A stretch of DNA of 64,000 nucleotides from Adiantum capillus-veneris (GCA_014529385.2 CM043952.1:68639370-68703369); one strand, 5' to 3'. Numbered from the stretch's first letter, positions 1 to 12,610 are shown. Notes: generated from the sequence alone by a model not told the origin. Numbers and translations: made by a program.

Positions 1-1353
1 ATTGCGGGTGGTCACCCATGAAAATGGTGACTTTTGCAGGTTTCGTTAATGGAAAACTATTCCCTATAGCCTAGAGACCCCAAATCTCAAGTTTCATGTC
101 ATTTGGAGTTCATTTGACACCTCTACGACCATTAGAGTGAAAGATATACCCCACAAGAGACTTAAGCATTGTTCCCTTAGTTGCTTCTTGGCTTGAGAGT
201 GGCACCTTTCTCCTCAATGCATTGCCATTGGGTCATTTCATTTGATGTTTCCATGCACCATTCATGCCGGCTACGTCATTGGATTGACATATTTATGTTG
301 GTTTGATTTCTCGCTAGCCTACTTCGTCCGATTGCGATGGTCCGCTAACATTGGCATCGTTGACGGGGATGTAGGACTTACACTAGTAGAGGAGGTCACT
401 GTGAGGTCCTTTTTTACCCAGTGCCCAAGTGTTATAGCTCATTACATTTATCTTTAGGTAGAAGAGTCAGTGAGGCTTGCTGATTTCTCATGTAGGCCAA
501 AGAGCCAAGCGTTCTCTTTGGTTACCTCTTAGGTTAGGATGACCTTAGTACTTGGTTTTAGTGCATTGTGCATTGAGTCTGCACTTTGACTCTTGTTGTA
601 AATTGTGTTTGGTAGGCGGTTGTGGTGAGTTGGGACTAGATTCAAAAATTCCACTATCATCTACCCCACTATCACTTCTTTTCATCGGTTTTGTTTTTCA
701 TTTTGTAACTTTGTTGCTTAGGATAGACGTAGGAGTAGTAGTTAGGTTAGAACTATGTTTTGGTGTAGCTTAGACTAGCCAAGGTTTCTTTTGAATGCCA
801 TATTGTGACTTTTGACGATAGATTGACTAAATAGGAAAAAGTATGCATAACTTGAGAATGGGGTGTGTGAATTGAGGAGTTCTTGTTTGTGCACTTGTAT
901 ATACTCTAGGGAGACATATCTGAAAATTTTGGTTATTGTTGGAGTCATCAACTGTGAGTTACAACAAATCCTGTATAGTAATTGGCTTATTTGGAAAACT
1001 TTGCATATAGGTCAAAAATTTACCATTTTGAGTGTGATACAAGGTGTCATTAGGAAGCCCCGAGGAACCCACAGGAGGTGACTGAAAAAGAAACAAATAC
1101 CAATGGCAGCTACCGTGGTTGTTGTCACTTGTTAGATTTTGGACTCTAGAGCATACCAATAGGGTCTCAAGCCCCATACTTGCCAAATCTAATTTCTACA
1201 CAGTAAAAAGTAAGTTCAAATGTTGGATAGCTCTAGCCAAAATTGCTTAAGTGAGCAGGCCCGAACAATTAACTTGGCGACTTTTGATAGGTCAAACTTC
1301 AAAATTGCAAGTGAAACATAGGCTTAAAAGACTATACAGGCGATTGGGAAGCC
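1..1353. other. Non-coding flank, no gene seen
   Basis: Both strands are broken by frequent stops and the longest open stretches are about 75 codons with no recognisable domain. I see no tRNA, microsatellite or terminal-repeat structure here. It is the left flank of the gypsy insertion that begins at 1359. Confidence 0.5.
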
Positions 1354-1358
1354 ACTAG

Positions 1359-1519
1359 TGTAATGCCTAGCGGAGACTAGAGCCTAGAATCCACCTCCCA
1401 ACCTCCCACTATATAGGCCAAGCTCCTAGCCCTTTGCCCTAGTTGGATTCCCTTTCCACATTGCCTAGTCCGGCCCTTGGCCTAGTCCATGACTCCCTGG
1501 CCTTGCCCTTGTCTTGACA
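1359..1519 (-). repeat. 3' LTR of the gypsy element (161 bp)
   Basis: Direct repeat of 7172-7332. On the minus strand it starts TGTCAAGACAAGG and ends GCATTACA. A TATA-like CCTATATAGTGG lies inside it, a plausible core promoter. At 161 bp it is very short for a gypsy LTR. Confidence 0.95.
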
Positions 1520-1536
1520 TTACTCCCCCCTTAAGG
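1520..1536 (-). promoter_or_regulatory. Polypurine tract of the gypsy element
   Basis: On the minus strand a run containing AAGGGGGGAG lies directly 5' of the 3' LTR. That is where plus-strand DNA synthesis is primed in LTR retrotransposons. The integrase/chromodomain frame runs through it to the LTR edge. Confidence 0.8.
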
Positions 1537-4500
1537 AAGAGTTTTTGTCCTCAAAAAAAAAAGTGGTAAACTTCTTCTTAAGAACACTAATGTTTTCCCA
1601 AGTGGCACCTTCCTCAGGTCGATCTTTCCACTTGATTAAAGCTTGTCGATGTACATGATGACGTGTATGTAAATCATGATAGTCGAGAATTCGTTCAGGT
1701 TCATGTGGTAAGGTAGGAGGTTCAACGAAATTGACCAGAATATGTTGGCCAATGACATTGTCATTGCCATGTAACCGCTTACGTAAACGGCTTACATGAA
1801 ACACCGGATGAATACGATAATGTGTAGGTAGCGGTAGTTTGTAGACATGATCACCCACTCGCTTGAGTATTTTTAAAGGCCCACAATATTGTGGATATAA
1901 TTTAGGTGTTGGCCCAGTTTTCAAACTTTTTGAATGCTCTGGCACATGTAAAAATACTTCCTCCCCTTCCTCAAAGGTACCTTGCCGACATTTCTCATCA
2001 GCGTACTTCTTATACCGATCCTGCGCTTGTCGGACGTTCTGACGAGTGAGTTTCAGCATATCCATGTGGTCTTGGAGAAAATCCTTAACCTGTTGGAGTT
2101 TTTTGGTTGCCAACCCCACCGTAACAGGTGACCTAAGTTGAAAACCATACATGAGCATGAAAGGACTAAATCCCATCGTGACATGCTTAGCACTATTGTA
2201 GGCAAACTCAAGAAGAGATAAATATTATTCCCAGTCTGACTGTTTCTTGCTAACGTATGCGCGTAGCATATCCTCTAACACTTGGTTAACTCGTTCAATT
2301 TGATCATCCATTTTTGGATGATTGGATGTACTGAGGTTTAGTTGTGTACCCAATCGTTTAAACATAGCCCTCCAAAAATGATCGTTAAACTTGGGATCAC
2401 AATTACGGACAATGTTACTTGGAAAACCATACAACTTGTATAGGTTGTCCACAAATAACTTGACTAATTTTGGAGTTTTAATTGTTGATTTGGTTGGATT
2501 TAATTACTTACATAGTTTAGTCAACCGATCTACGACCACCCATACCGAGTCATGACCTCGTACAGTGGTTGATAAACCCACAATAAAATCCATAGAGATA
2601 GTCCATTTACCATTGGGAATCTCCAAAGGATGTAAGATTCCTCCTGCTTTCAGGCACTTTGGTTTGTTAACCTGACATTTTTGTCAATGCAAGACATAAT
2701 CTGAACAAAGCCATGTAAACCTGGCCAGTAAAACTGTCGTCGTACGAGAGCATAAGTCTTTCTAATACCCGGGTGCCCTATACTTGGACTATCATGACAT
2801 TCATAAAGAATTTAGCGCCAAATGTCTGTGTCCGTTGGTACACATACTCTCCCCTTATGGAGTAGGTACCCATTGTCGATGGTGAAATGCTTCCATCTCT
2901 ATAGTTCATCACTCCACAGAGGAGAACTATGTGTGGAGGTTAACACTACACTACCATCATTGGAGTGAGAAGGATCCCTCATCTGTACATGGCTCCACAC
3001 TTTGGAATATGCGTCATCTTGCTCATATTTTCCCTTTAGAGAATCCAAAAATTCACTACGAAGTTTTGTGAACAAGAGAGAATTGATCTCTGGCATATGA
3101 CTAAGAGCGTCAGCCACCACATTGTATCGTCCTTTATGATACCGGAGCTTGGCACCATATTCCTGAAGAATCTCAGCCCACCTGTCTTTTCGACCCTTCA
3201 AATTGGTTTGTTGTGTAAACCATTTGATGCTTTCATGGTCAAACACAGTCTCAAACTGAGCACCATACAAATAATATCTCCATGTTTTCAAGGCAGACAC
3301 TACTGCATAGAGTTCTCGTTCATAAGCAAAGTAGTTCTGATGTGCTTGATGTGTTGCATCAAGCTTCCTGCTTTCAAATGCAATTGGCCGCCCGTCTTGT
3401 AACAGGACTTCTCCAATAGCACGATCACTAGCATCCATTTCCAAAATGAATGGTTTCAAAGGATCTACAATAGCTAGTATTGGAGTTGTAGCTAATGCAT
3501 CCTTGAGCGTATCAAAACTATGCTATTGAGCGGGTCCCCACTGAAAAGCTTTGCCTTTGCCTTTCAGTTGGTCCGTCATGGAAACAACAATATTAGCATA
3601 GTTTTTAACAAACCTTAGATGAAAACCTGCAAATCCTAAAAAAATATGTAACTCTTCCAGATTTTTAGGAGAAGGCCACTGCCGAATTGTATCCACTTTG
3701 GATTGATCCATATGTAGGCCTGTAGCTGAAATAACATGCCCAAGATAGTGATTTTCTTCCTTGAGAAAATCACACTTAGATTCCTTGGCCGCATATAATT
3801 GATTTGTTTGTAACAATTCGAACACCTACCTCAGATGTTGTAAGTGTTCTTCTTCAGAAGCACTGTATACTAGAATGTCATCAAGAAAAATGATGACAAA
3901 TTTTCCGAAGTATGGCTTCAAAACACTATCCATAAGCGTCATGAATGTTGAAGGCGCATTGGTTAACCCAAAAGGCATTACCAAAAACTCGTAGTGTCCA
4001 AACCTTGTTCGGAATGTAGTTTTGGGTATATTAGCAAGTCGAATACGTACTTGGTGATAACTTGACCGCAAGTCTATTTTTGTAAAAATAAGAGCATAAG
4101 TGAGTTTGTCAAACAACTCATCCACACGCGGCAGTGGGTACTTGTTCTTAACAGTAACCTCATTTAAGCCACGGTAGTCTACGCACATGCGCATACTGCC
4201 GTCTTTTTTCTTCACTAATAGGATAGGAGAAGCCCATGGTGAAGAACTGGGTTGGATAAACCCTTTGCTAAGATAGTCAGCAAGCTAACGTTCCACCTCA
4301 ACGGCTTCAGAGTAACTCATGGAGTAGGGTGGTTTACTGATAGGTTTACTGCCTTTAATCACATCGATGCTATGTTGCACCGATTGTGTCGGCTATAATC
4401 CTGATGGCAAATCTTTAGGAAAAACATCGTGAGATTTCTTTAATAAATTTGTTAAATCACTAGCAACCTTTTCTTGTTGGGAAGTAGCCATTGGTGGAAG

Positions 4501-6272
4501 AGATGAGAGAGAAGCATGCGGCGTTGAGAAAATGAGACAATGAGTAACACAATAAAACTTGATCTATTTCATTATCCAAAACGATCTGTATAAGCTCAGT
4601 TGTACATATCAGTGGTGAAGAAGTTACATCCTGCTCTCCTAAAAACAACATATGTACGCCATGGGATTCAAGAATCCAGCTGTTGTGCTCATAACTACGC
4701 TTCAGTGATGGTCCTAGGCTATGCAACCATTCCCTACCAAGGACCACGTCTGCCCTCTCCATGTTTATAATCTGAAAATCCAAGGATGTGGAGTAACCTT
4801 GTATTTCCAACGGTATAGCTCGAACTTGAGTATCCCAGACTTCGGCATCATGTCCATTCATCATTGCTACCTTGTAGCGGTGGGTACTCGGATTTTGAGG
4901 CAATTTGAGTTTGTTCACCAATCCATAATTAATGAAATTGTGAGTAGCACCTCATCTAACAAGATGTGCACCTTGTGCCCTTGCAGAGATCCATGCATAT
5001 GTACTAACTCATGTGGTTCGAAGGTCTGTTGCCACATGGAATCTATGAGACAGCATTCATGCACCACCTCGGTGTGTGTTACTTCCATTGTAGAGAATCG
5101 TGAGGAAGACTCAAGAGGCAGCAGTTGCACCGTGTGCACTGTTTTCTCCTTGCCATGAGCAGCAGATTTCCCCTTCGGACACTCCTTTTTGCCATGACTA
5201 CTTCCCAAGCATTGAAAACATAATTTCTCTTTCTTAGCCTTATCAACGTCCTCAGGAGAGACAGGACCTCTAGACCCCTTGGGTTTTTAGCTGCTTCAGA
5301 ATTGGCTACTATAAATTTCCTTTAATTGTGCCCATATGGTGTGCGTGTATTACCATGTGTATTAGCAGGAATGTGATTATTATGTGATTTCTTTTAATCT
5401 AGATCATCATGAATGTGTGCTTTCACTATGGCTTCCTCAAGTGTTTTAGAGTCTTGAGTCTTGACGGGCTTCTTAAGCTCTGGCGTCAGACTGAGGATCA
5501 CAACCCACGTACTTGCTGAAAGGTGTCTAGTCCTTTCAACTTGAGGATAACATCCCCACAGTGAGATATATATTCAAGTAATGATGGGTATTGGCGCATG
5601 GAACACGTGTCCCAAGCCGTCCAATTCCGATCTGCCTCATTTGCAGGCAAGAATTCTTTGCGAAACATAGTCTCAAAGGCTGCCCAACTCTGTGGTACGA
5701 TATTCTTCTCCTTGAGAGACATCCACCACTTCTAGGCCTTGCCTTCCAGAGTTAAGCTTGTTTGCAGTGCTCTGACTGCGTCCGGAGTACGCCGTAAGGC
5801 GTGAATTCCATCCCACTTGCTGAGAAAGATATTCATTGCATCCTTATTGCGATCTCGGTCTTCTCCCTTAAAAGTCGGTGGTTTGGTGTTTTTCAACAAC
5901 TCATCCAACTCTTTTGTAGTGAGAGTGTGCAAAGAATCGGTAGATGGACCCTGTCCATGATCATAAGGTCCTTGCCCCTATGTAGCAACGTGCTCATGCA
6001 TGTGCGTGTCAGCAGGACCCTTGGACTGCTCTTGCATAAATTGTATCACTTACGTAGATAAATTAGTGACATTTTCATTTAAAGATGAAAACTTTTCTTC
6101 CATGACTGATATGCGTGTTTCAAGTGCACGAAATTCTTGAATATCAATAAGCGTCGTCACTCGTCATAGCGTCGCGGGCACTCTCCGTGAGAGCATCCGG
6201 CTGCGAGCCATCACGGGCAAGATCACGTGTTTGATGCTCGAAATCAAAAGTCATATTAATATTTGAATCCAT
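1520..6272 (-). pseudogene. gag-pol of the minus-strand chromovirus (fragmented)
   Basis: Reading down the minus strand: gag probably starts at the ATG at 6272; capsid-like segments lie at 5932-5732 and 5722-5498; a C-X2-C-X4-H-X4-C zinc knuckle lies near 5230-5170; a protease region ends near 4460 with VVLGREWL; reverse transcriptase runs 4215-3523 with the catalytic FLDD motif near 3880; RNase H runs 3459-2899 beginning ILEMDASD; the integrase core includes TISMDFIVGL near 2590, and its C-terminus with HPVFHVSRL near 1800 is followed by a chromodomain (1730-1560) with the typical W-K and ATWE residues. Frameshifts and stops separate these blocks, for example between the two gag pieces, inside the reverse transcriptase at 3825/3826, and in the integrase near 2452-2520. 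The protein order and the broken frames are seen directly; the subfamily name is inference. Confidence 0.92.
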
Positions 6273-6408
6273 GTCAACACCGTGCAGTGGAAGGAACAGA
6301 AGGAAAAATACCTTGAGTCAAGGAAAACTAATCCCATAGTCGTAATTGGCACCACAAATGGTAATTAGCCGTGCTAATTACGTTGGTTGTCCAAGTTGTA
6401 ATCAATCC

Positions 6409-6625
6409 GCAAATCCAATCGTGCAGGTACCCTTCTTGGACACGTCGTAGCCGAATCGGTTGCAATTGTTATTGCTTTAATGTAATTACTCTATGAACAT
6501 GGTCGCCAATGAACATGGTCGCAAATCCAATCGTGCAGGTACCCTGCTTGGACACGTCGTAGCCGAATCGGTTGCAATTGTTATTGCTTTAATGTAATTA
6601 CTCTATGAACATGGTCGCCAATGAA
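6409..6625. repeat. Tandem duplication, period 112 bp, in the gypsy leader
   Basis: The segment starting GCAAATCCAATCGTGCAGG at 6409 is repeated almost unchanged at 6521 and runs to 6625. It lies in the untranslated leader between the primer binding site and gag, so it may have changed the leader length without touching coding sequence. Confidence 0.9.
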
Positions 6626-7150
6626 TCCCTTTGAAAATTTTATTGACTTGCTGATTTTCTGCACAGAGCACGCAGGGTAGTATCTAATTTCCGTCCCCTT
6701 CGCCGATCATAGCCGAGTATGTAGTCATAGTATGCGATTATTTTGGGCTCGAAGTTGCGATGCGACCTCTGTGGGTACTCGCCCTTAGGTGATTTTAAGT
6801 CCTAAGGCCAAGGGCCCTAGGCGTTTTTAGATGTGAACTCAAAGCTCACAGAGCTATGGCCGTCGAGCAGACAACGCGCAAGGCAAGAGGGGTTGAGGCC
6901 GAGCGGGGTGATGAGAACCGGGCGCCACCCCAGTGTCGAGTAATGCCCAGCACATCGTGGCGCTCCTGTTGAGCCCTTTAGCGGCGGCCAATTTGTTGCA
7001 CCTTCACCCGGTGGATCCTCCTTCCCAAGCCCCCCTGCACACACTCATCAACTTTGACTTCCTCCCTTAGCAAGAGAAAGTCTCCAAGGCATGCAACATG
7101 CAAAAGCTTTCTTTGGCTTGGAATCACCACGCCCTCCTTTCCCAAAAAAG

Positions 7151-7170
7151 CAACTTGGTTCTTGATACCA
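7151..7170 (-). promoter_or_regulatory. Primer binding site (tRNA-iMet type)
   Basis: On the minus strand, one base after the 5' LTR, the sequence reads TGGTATCAAGAACC. The first eight bases match the complement of the initiator tRNA-Met 3' end (TGGTATCA), the commonest primer for plant LTR elements. The match decays after that. Confidence 0.75.
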
Positions 7171-7171
7171 G

Positions 7172-7332
7172 TGTAATGCTTAGGGGAGACTAGAGCGTGG
7201 AATCCACCTCCCAACCTCCCACTATATAGGCCAAGCTCCTATCCCTTTGCCCTAGTTGGATCCCCTTTCCACATTGCCTAGTCCGGCCCTTGGCCCAGTC
7301 CATGACTCCCTGGCCTTGCCCTTGTCCTGACA
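7172..7332 (-). repeat. 5' LTR of the gypsy element (161 bp)
   Basis: Partner of 1359-1519, with about 8 differences over 161 bp by eye. Followed outward by the ACTAG duplication. Confidence 0.95.
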
Positions 7333-7337
7333 ACTAG

Positions 7338-9555
7338 AAGTGACAAAATCTAGAAATCACTATGTCGCTGCTCCCTTAAATTGTATCTGCTTCTTCATAT
7401 ATGGACCACGTGGTTGTAGAAGACACATATGTGATGGTAATGACTATAAGATTCCCTAAATATTAGTGTCTCACCATCCGCATGTGTACAAATAAGTGTT
7501 GATAATGAGTATGTTTGCTTGTAATGTCAGCAACATTGATATATATGTATTGGTCATGTCTCCAAGAAGAGTATGATTGGCACCATTTTTATTTTACCAT
7601 ATTTTTCTCTTTAAACGTGGGTAGTTATGGAAAGGGACATGAGTATGCCTATATCTATGTCCAATATGGCATATTATCATGTGATTCAAGCATTTTCAGA
7701 CTTTGTAGTAGCAAAAGATGAAACAACATATTTCTTTTAGCAATATGTCACTACTAACGGGCATTGATGACAATCAATCATTGATGAATGAGGACCTTGT
7801 GAAGCAGGCTAGTTGGCTACCATCGAGGGGGGCTAAGTGTTTGCCTGAGTTTGGTCGCTCTTATGTGGCATGGTCATTTTTACAAACAACACATAAGTAT
7901 TTGTCCTCCCCATCTCACGTGAGCTCAAAGCAGTTGTTGCTTTTTGGCGAAATTATGGCATGTTTCCCTTTCCTTTGTTCCTTGATGTGCACCCTTTTTT
8001 ATGGTGCTTCCAATCTTTTTGGCATGCAACCAGGGGGCCTTTGTGAAGTGCTCATTTTTTGTAAGTGATAAGGCAAGCTACATGAATGCTTTTAGAAGGC
8101 ACACGTAGGGCAAAGAGTCTTCATCCTTGCCCCCCTTCTTGTGTGGGATGAAAGAGCTCTCTCTGTTGATTTTCACATCATTCAACAAGAGATCTCAGGG
8201 TCCATTCTTGCAGCACCTTGATATCCTCACTCTATGTCTTCTTTTTAGCACATTTTGGTCATCGCGCCACAAAGGCCAACATGAGTGAGGTGCATGTGGG
8301 TGAGAGAAACAAGACAAGTGCACAAAAGAAGAAGCAAAGGGGATCTAGACCTCGAAAGACTATCAATGGGGAAAGATGAGGAATGCCTAGAAGCTGAAGA
8401 TGAGGAACACCTTGAAGCTGAAGAGGGAGCTTTACAACAACGAGCTACAAGAAGGCCTACACTCTCAACATCCCCTTGTGACTCATCAAGGTCTATCTTT
8501 GCTTGACTTATGGATATCATTTCTAAGTTTTTTCTTCCCTTTAAATTTTTTGTTGCTTTCTTGCATCTTTTGTAAAGCTAACTTCTTTGATTTAGTGCTA
8601 TCAATATGGTCTAGGATATTGCGTGCTTGATTCAGTATGTCCATCTTTGTATGTGTGGTTTAGTAAGATGAATGCATTCAATCATCCCACAACAAAAATG
8701 CTTTTCATCAAAATACCACTCTTTGTCTTTCAAGAGAAGATAGAACATGGCAATGCTCTCTTACCTGCTGCATATCTCCACATGCAAAGTGCTTCAAGGT
8801 ATCTAACTTTGAACCTTTTCTTTTAATCTACACGTTTTAACGCCCCCCAAGCATCAGCATGAGCAGTATGAAGCTCCTATTTATTTTGGATGACCAAAAA
8901 AAAAAAGTAGAACTTTTAAGGTCATCTCCTTGCTCTGCAGGAGCAAGGAGAGTTACATGTCCATGGAAATTCTATGACCATGCTAGTTGATGAATTATGC
9001 TAGGATTCCTGTTCATTCCCTACCTGATCTACTTGGCACTTGGGCTATTTTTCTTACCTAAATCTCCAAGGTAGCTTGTGAGCAATTATTTAGAGGCTTC
9101 ATAGGAAGGAGGATGTACCACATAATGGCTTCGTCATAGACACATGCTTTCCAATTGAAATTGCACTTGATGAAGATGTTATATGGTAGCTCATTTATTA
9201 TTGAGTATAAGTAGCACAATCTAGTACTTTTAAAGCTTGTGAGCATGGTCTCGTGTACACTCTAGGTTCTAGACACTAATGAGCTTAGCAAATATTTGCT
9301 TATGCAAAACATCAGAAGGTGTGCATTCTTTTTTTGTGTTGTGCATGAAGCTTCTCACTTGAGTGGCCATTATTACTTGTGCACTGCCGATGCATTTTTC
9401 ACATTGAAAATGCCTCAAGCTCAGCATAGGGTGCTCCTTGAAGGTCAAAATATTTTGAATTATCAAAAGAACATTAATTGGGTTGTGGAGGACAAGTGGA
9501 TTGGTAGGCCAAAATCATATTCAACATAGCAAGTATTAGCACAACTTGTAGTGAC
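7338..9555. other. Non-coding or decayed DNA, no gene recognised
   Basis: Open frames here are at most 116 codons, lack recognisable motifs and are AT-rich. Because sugar-transporter pieces begin at about 9560, some of this may be decayed introns or exons of the same pseudogene, but I could not align any of it. A short perfect hairpin (CTCCTTGCTC paired with GAGCAAGGAG) lies near 8927-8951. Confidence 0.4.
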
Positions 9556-9559
9556 TCTA

Positions 9560-10215
9560 GTAGACCATATTGCTCACTTTATTGATGATGCTTGTGGCAA
9601 TTTCTCTTGAACATGGATTAGCTTAAACGCTCATTTTTAACCTCAATTAGAGACCATGGTTATTAAAATTTTGAGTCATTGTGTCTCCTTTCACGAGAAA
9701 TGGCTCTATTAGTAGAGGATTTGGGTGTGGGAGAAGCTCCAACTTTGCAAGAATACATTTTTGCTCCTTTTAACTACACTTACAATCCTAGTCATTGCTC
9801 TTTTGTGTCTTATCATCATCAACAATCTCATGCCTAAAAGTGATGTTGTCTTTGCTACAATGTCAGTTTTGAGTGTTGTTGTCTATGTGATCTTCTTTGT
9901 TACAGGGTTTGGCCCCATTTCCAACATGCTTTGTGTGGAGATGACCTCCACAAGAGTTAAGGGGGTTTGCATAGGAAGTTACATGGCAGATATGTGGATA
10001 ACAAATATCTTGCTGATAGATTCCCTGAACTAGATTCATCACTTGGCATTGCACCAAATTTTGCGTTTTTTGCATTCTTTTGCTTTAGTCATCTCGAGAT
10101 TGTGTTGTTTATTTATTTCATAACACTCATTTGTTCAATAGCATTCAAAGGGGTTTTTGGGATTACTTGCTTAGCACTATATTTCAATTTTGTCTATCGT
10201 ATTTGTTCTTATGGT
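9560..10215 (+). pseudogene. C-terminal part of a tonoplast monosaccharide transporter (MSSP/TMT-like), decayed
   Basis: An open stretch at 9725-10033 reads like transmembrane helices 8-10 of the plant MSSP/TMT family: a hydrophobic helix beginning TFLLLLTTLTILV, a segment with SVLSVVVYVIFFVTGFGPIS, then the family-typical P-N-x-L-C-x-E plus T-R-V-R/K-G-x-C-I loop (here NMLCVEMTSTRVKGVCI). Just upstream, 9564-9620 can be read as the previous helix, and at 10146 a new frame gives GVFGITCLA, matching the start of the following helix. Frames change between these pieces and stops intervene, so no intact protein is possible. Family members are vacuolar sugar/H+ antiporters of about 730 residues; only about 150 residues are represented here. 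Confidence 0.75.
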
Positions 10216-10339
10216 TCTTGTTTGGTAAGCTTTGAGATTCAGCAATTGCCTTCTTGCTTCAAAATTTATGCTTGTAGTTTGGGGGTCATGATTGGGGGGT
10301 CATGATTGGCCCATTGGATATTATTCACATAATTGAATA

Positions 10340-10600
10340 CATGGCTGCCCAAAGAAAAGATGCACCATTTCTACATGTGGAGGTGCTCTATTGTATATTG
10401 AGCAAGAGTTTGGCACATCTAATTTGGAAGGTTTTGCAGCTACATCACTTGTGGGAGCTACTTTAAGTACCACCTAGATGTAGGGTCAGGAGTAGACTGG
10501 CTTGGACATCGCACAATGATATGCATTTCTAAAATGTTGTACTGCTTGGGTGCTCTTTTTGCATGGATGTATCAAGTAATAACTTCATTCTAGCCACATG
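10340..10600 (+). pseudogene. N-terminal part of the same transporter family, out of order
   Basis: At 10379-10474 one frame reads GGALLYIEQEF followed by a stretch with SLVGATLSTT, which corresponds to the end of helix 1 and to helix 2 of MSSP/TMT transporters. After a frame change, 10485-10570 gives DWLGHRTM, equivalent to the DWLGRRPM loop, then a hydrophobic helix. This N-terminal exon lies downstream of the C-terminal piece on the same strand, so the two are either a rearranged gene or remains of two tandem copies. No start codon context or intact frame is left. Confidence 0.7.
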
Positions 10601-12148
10601 TTCTTCATTGTGGCTTCAAGATTTTTTTATATTTAGCCACATTGTTCAAGTTTAAAAGAAAAAATAATCAAAGCTTCAACCAATGAGTTAGTTAGGTTGG
10701 TTCGGTCTCCAGACGTCATGCATTCTCCCAAATACTAGGGTCTCCCTCACCTCATAGAAAAAGAAAACATTTTTTTGAAGTTTTAGCTTCATCTCACGGT
10801 TGTGTAAAAGTTGCATATTTTGAGCAAGTGCCATGGTGGCCTTCATAAATATATGCATTTTTTTGGAATGTCAATGAGACTTCTCTGTAGTCAAATTTGT
10901 CAACAAGGAGGATTGAATCATCTTCTCTATTGTTTGAAATACCTCATTTACATTCATATTCACAATTAGAATAATCAATAGAGAAACAAGTAACAACCTT
11001 CAATGAGGATTTGGACATGTAGTTTTTTTGCTCCTCCTCATGTGAGTCTTGCATAAGGTGCAAGGTGATTGCAATTGGAGAAAGGTCTTCCCTTAGCATC
11101 TTGTCAAAACATCCCAACGCTACCTTAGTGCAAGCATAGGTGAATGCATTTGGGGAGGGGACTAGCTTATCAACAACTTTAGGTGAATGCGTTTGGAGAA
11201 AGGGACTAGCATATCAACAACTTTATGTCCTTGAGTTTCTATAAAAACTGGTTGTTTCCTTCACGAGGAAATCCTGTGGAATCTTTAAATTGCACTTTTG
11301 ATAGGTAGTACAAGGTTACCCACTTTGAGTTCCATTGTTGCTTACAATTCTTCATTTCAACACATTGCCAGATTTGATTCTATTTGTTGCAATAGTAACT
11401 ACTTCCTTGTTGGGATTGCACCTTTGACTGTAGCATCCCCTCCCAAGCTCATTAACTCAATGATGTTAAGCATAGGGCTGCGGTAGTGAAAGGGGAAGAA
11501 AGAGCTAGAGAGAGAACTAACCAATTGAAAGCTACAAAAAAAGAGGATTGCATGTGTTTAGATGATTGAAAGAAAATTTAAGAATGGGAAGTATCCTATC
11601 TTGGTAAAAGTCATTGTTGGTAATCTCAAAAGAAGTTTCTTACATTGATTGGTCAAGATGGATTCTTTGTCTTGGAATAGCATGCAATTGTATTTGAGAC
11701 AGAAAATCACATGTGTGAAGCTATGCTCATTAACTTTGCATCTTTTGTTCACAATTTTGAGAGGTGTAGAGATGCAATTTTATTTAAGACTAGAAATCAT
11801 GCTATGTCCATTAACTTTGTATATTTTCCTCACGGGTTTGAGAGCTTTTAGCCAGACTAAGTGGTAAAATCTCATGCTCCGCAGCACCTTCCGAGCATCT
11901 CCATGCTCTCCAAGAGTTACTATGGCAGGCATACGTGACATGTATTTGTTGGAAAATTTTAGTCAAGGATTTCTTATTTTTTGTTCAACAACATAATAGG
12001 ATTAGTACACGTAAGATAGAGGGGCTTTCAAAAATACTCAAAACACCATATGTATGGGTTTATGTAAGCCATATGCTCTCCATGAAAAGGGGTTAGTTCA
12101 GTATGCATGGTTTTGTATATAGGGGAGTTTAGCTCGAGGGTTTCTCAC
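10601..12148. other. No gene seen
   Basis: AT-rich DNA without recognisable coding. A short tandem duplication at 11140-11226 is the only structure I can point to. Confidence 0.4.
11140..11226. repeat. Tandem duplication, period 43 bp
   Basis: GTGAATGCATTTGGGGAG at 11140 recurs as GTGAATGCGTTTGGAGAA at 11183. Both copies continue to ATCAACAACTTTA with a few mismatches. Confidence 0.85.
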
Positions 12149-12150
12149 TA

Positions 12151-12608
12151 GGAAGAGTATGAGGTCTAGGAGGGCCTCTTTATTTGCCATGAGATTATGG
12201 AGGTAATTGACAGTTTGACAAATAGGTGCATGCCATGTGTGCAAGAATGGTGGGTGTGTAAGAGAGGTGTAAGTGTGGTCAAAGGATGCAATTTTCCCCC
12301 CAAAAAAGAGAGATGGATAACTTTACGATTTTTGGTCTTTCATAACTCCTACATACGATCTCCGATTTGAGCTGAGATGATAGATTTGTGATCTACACGC
12401 CAAGATCTTTTCGTAGATATGTTACATGATATGGTTTTGCTTGCTAGATTTTAAATTCCATTTTGGGGGGAAAATCTGAATTTAAATAAACTTGCCATTT
12501 TTCTTGTTTGAATTCAAAAGCTTTCCTTTGATTGCTTTTTTAATATTATATGTTTTGACTCCTTTAAACTGCCAAATAAAGAGGCCCTCCTAGACCCTGT
12601 TCTCTTCC
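12151..12608. mobile_element. MITE-like TIR element, copy 1 (458 bp, TA target site)
   Basis: Left end GGAAGAGTATGAGGTCTAGG and right end (reverse complement) GGAAGAGAACAGGGTCTAGG form imperfect terminal inverted repeats that continue into GAGGGCCTCTTTATTT, about 40 bp in all. TA lies directly outside both ends (12149-12150 and 12609-12610). The interior is non-coding and matches 51027-51479 along its whole length. TA duplication and long TIRs suggest a Tc1/mariner-like mode of insertion, but the ends do not look like Stowaway; they resemble those of the large transposon at 41163-50718. Confidence 0.85.
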
Positions 12609-12610
12609 TA

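Larger units (their letters stand above)
1359..7332 (-). mobile_element. Ty3/gypsy chromodomain LTR retrotransposon, complete but decayed
   Basis: Two 161-bp direct repeats (1359-1519 and 7172-7332) bound the element. Each begins TG and ends CA when read on the minus strand, and the identical pentamer ACTAG lies just outside both ends (1354-1358 and 7333-7337), a clean target-site duplication. The internal region on the minus strand holds, in order, a primer binding site, gag with a zinc knuckle, aspartic protease, reverse transcriptase, RNase H, integrase and a chromodomain, followed by a polypurine tract. This is the Ty3/gypsy order (integrase last), and the chromodomain places it among chromoviruses. 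The two LTRs differ at about 8 of 161 positions by eye, so the insertion is not recent. The reading frames are broken in several places, so this copy should not move by itself. Confidence 0.95.
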
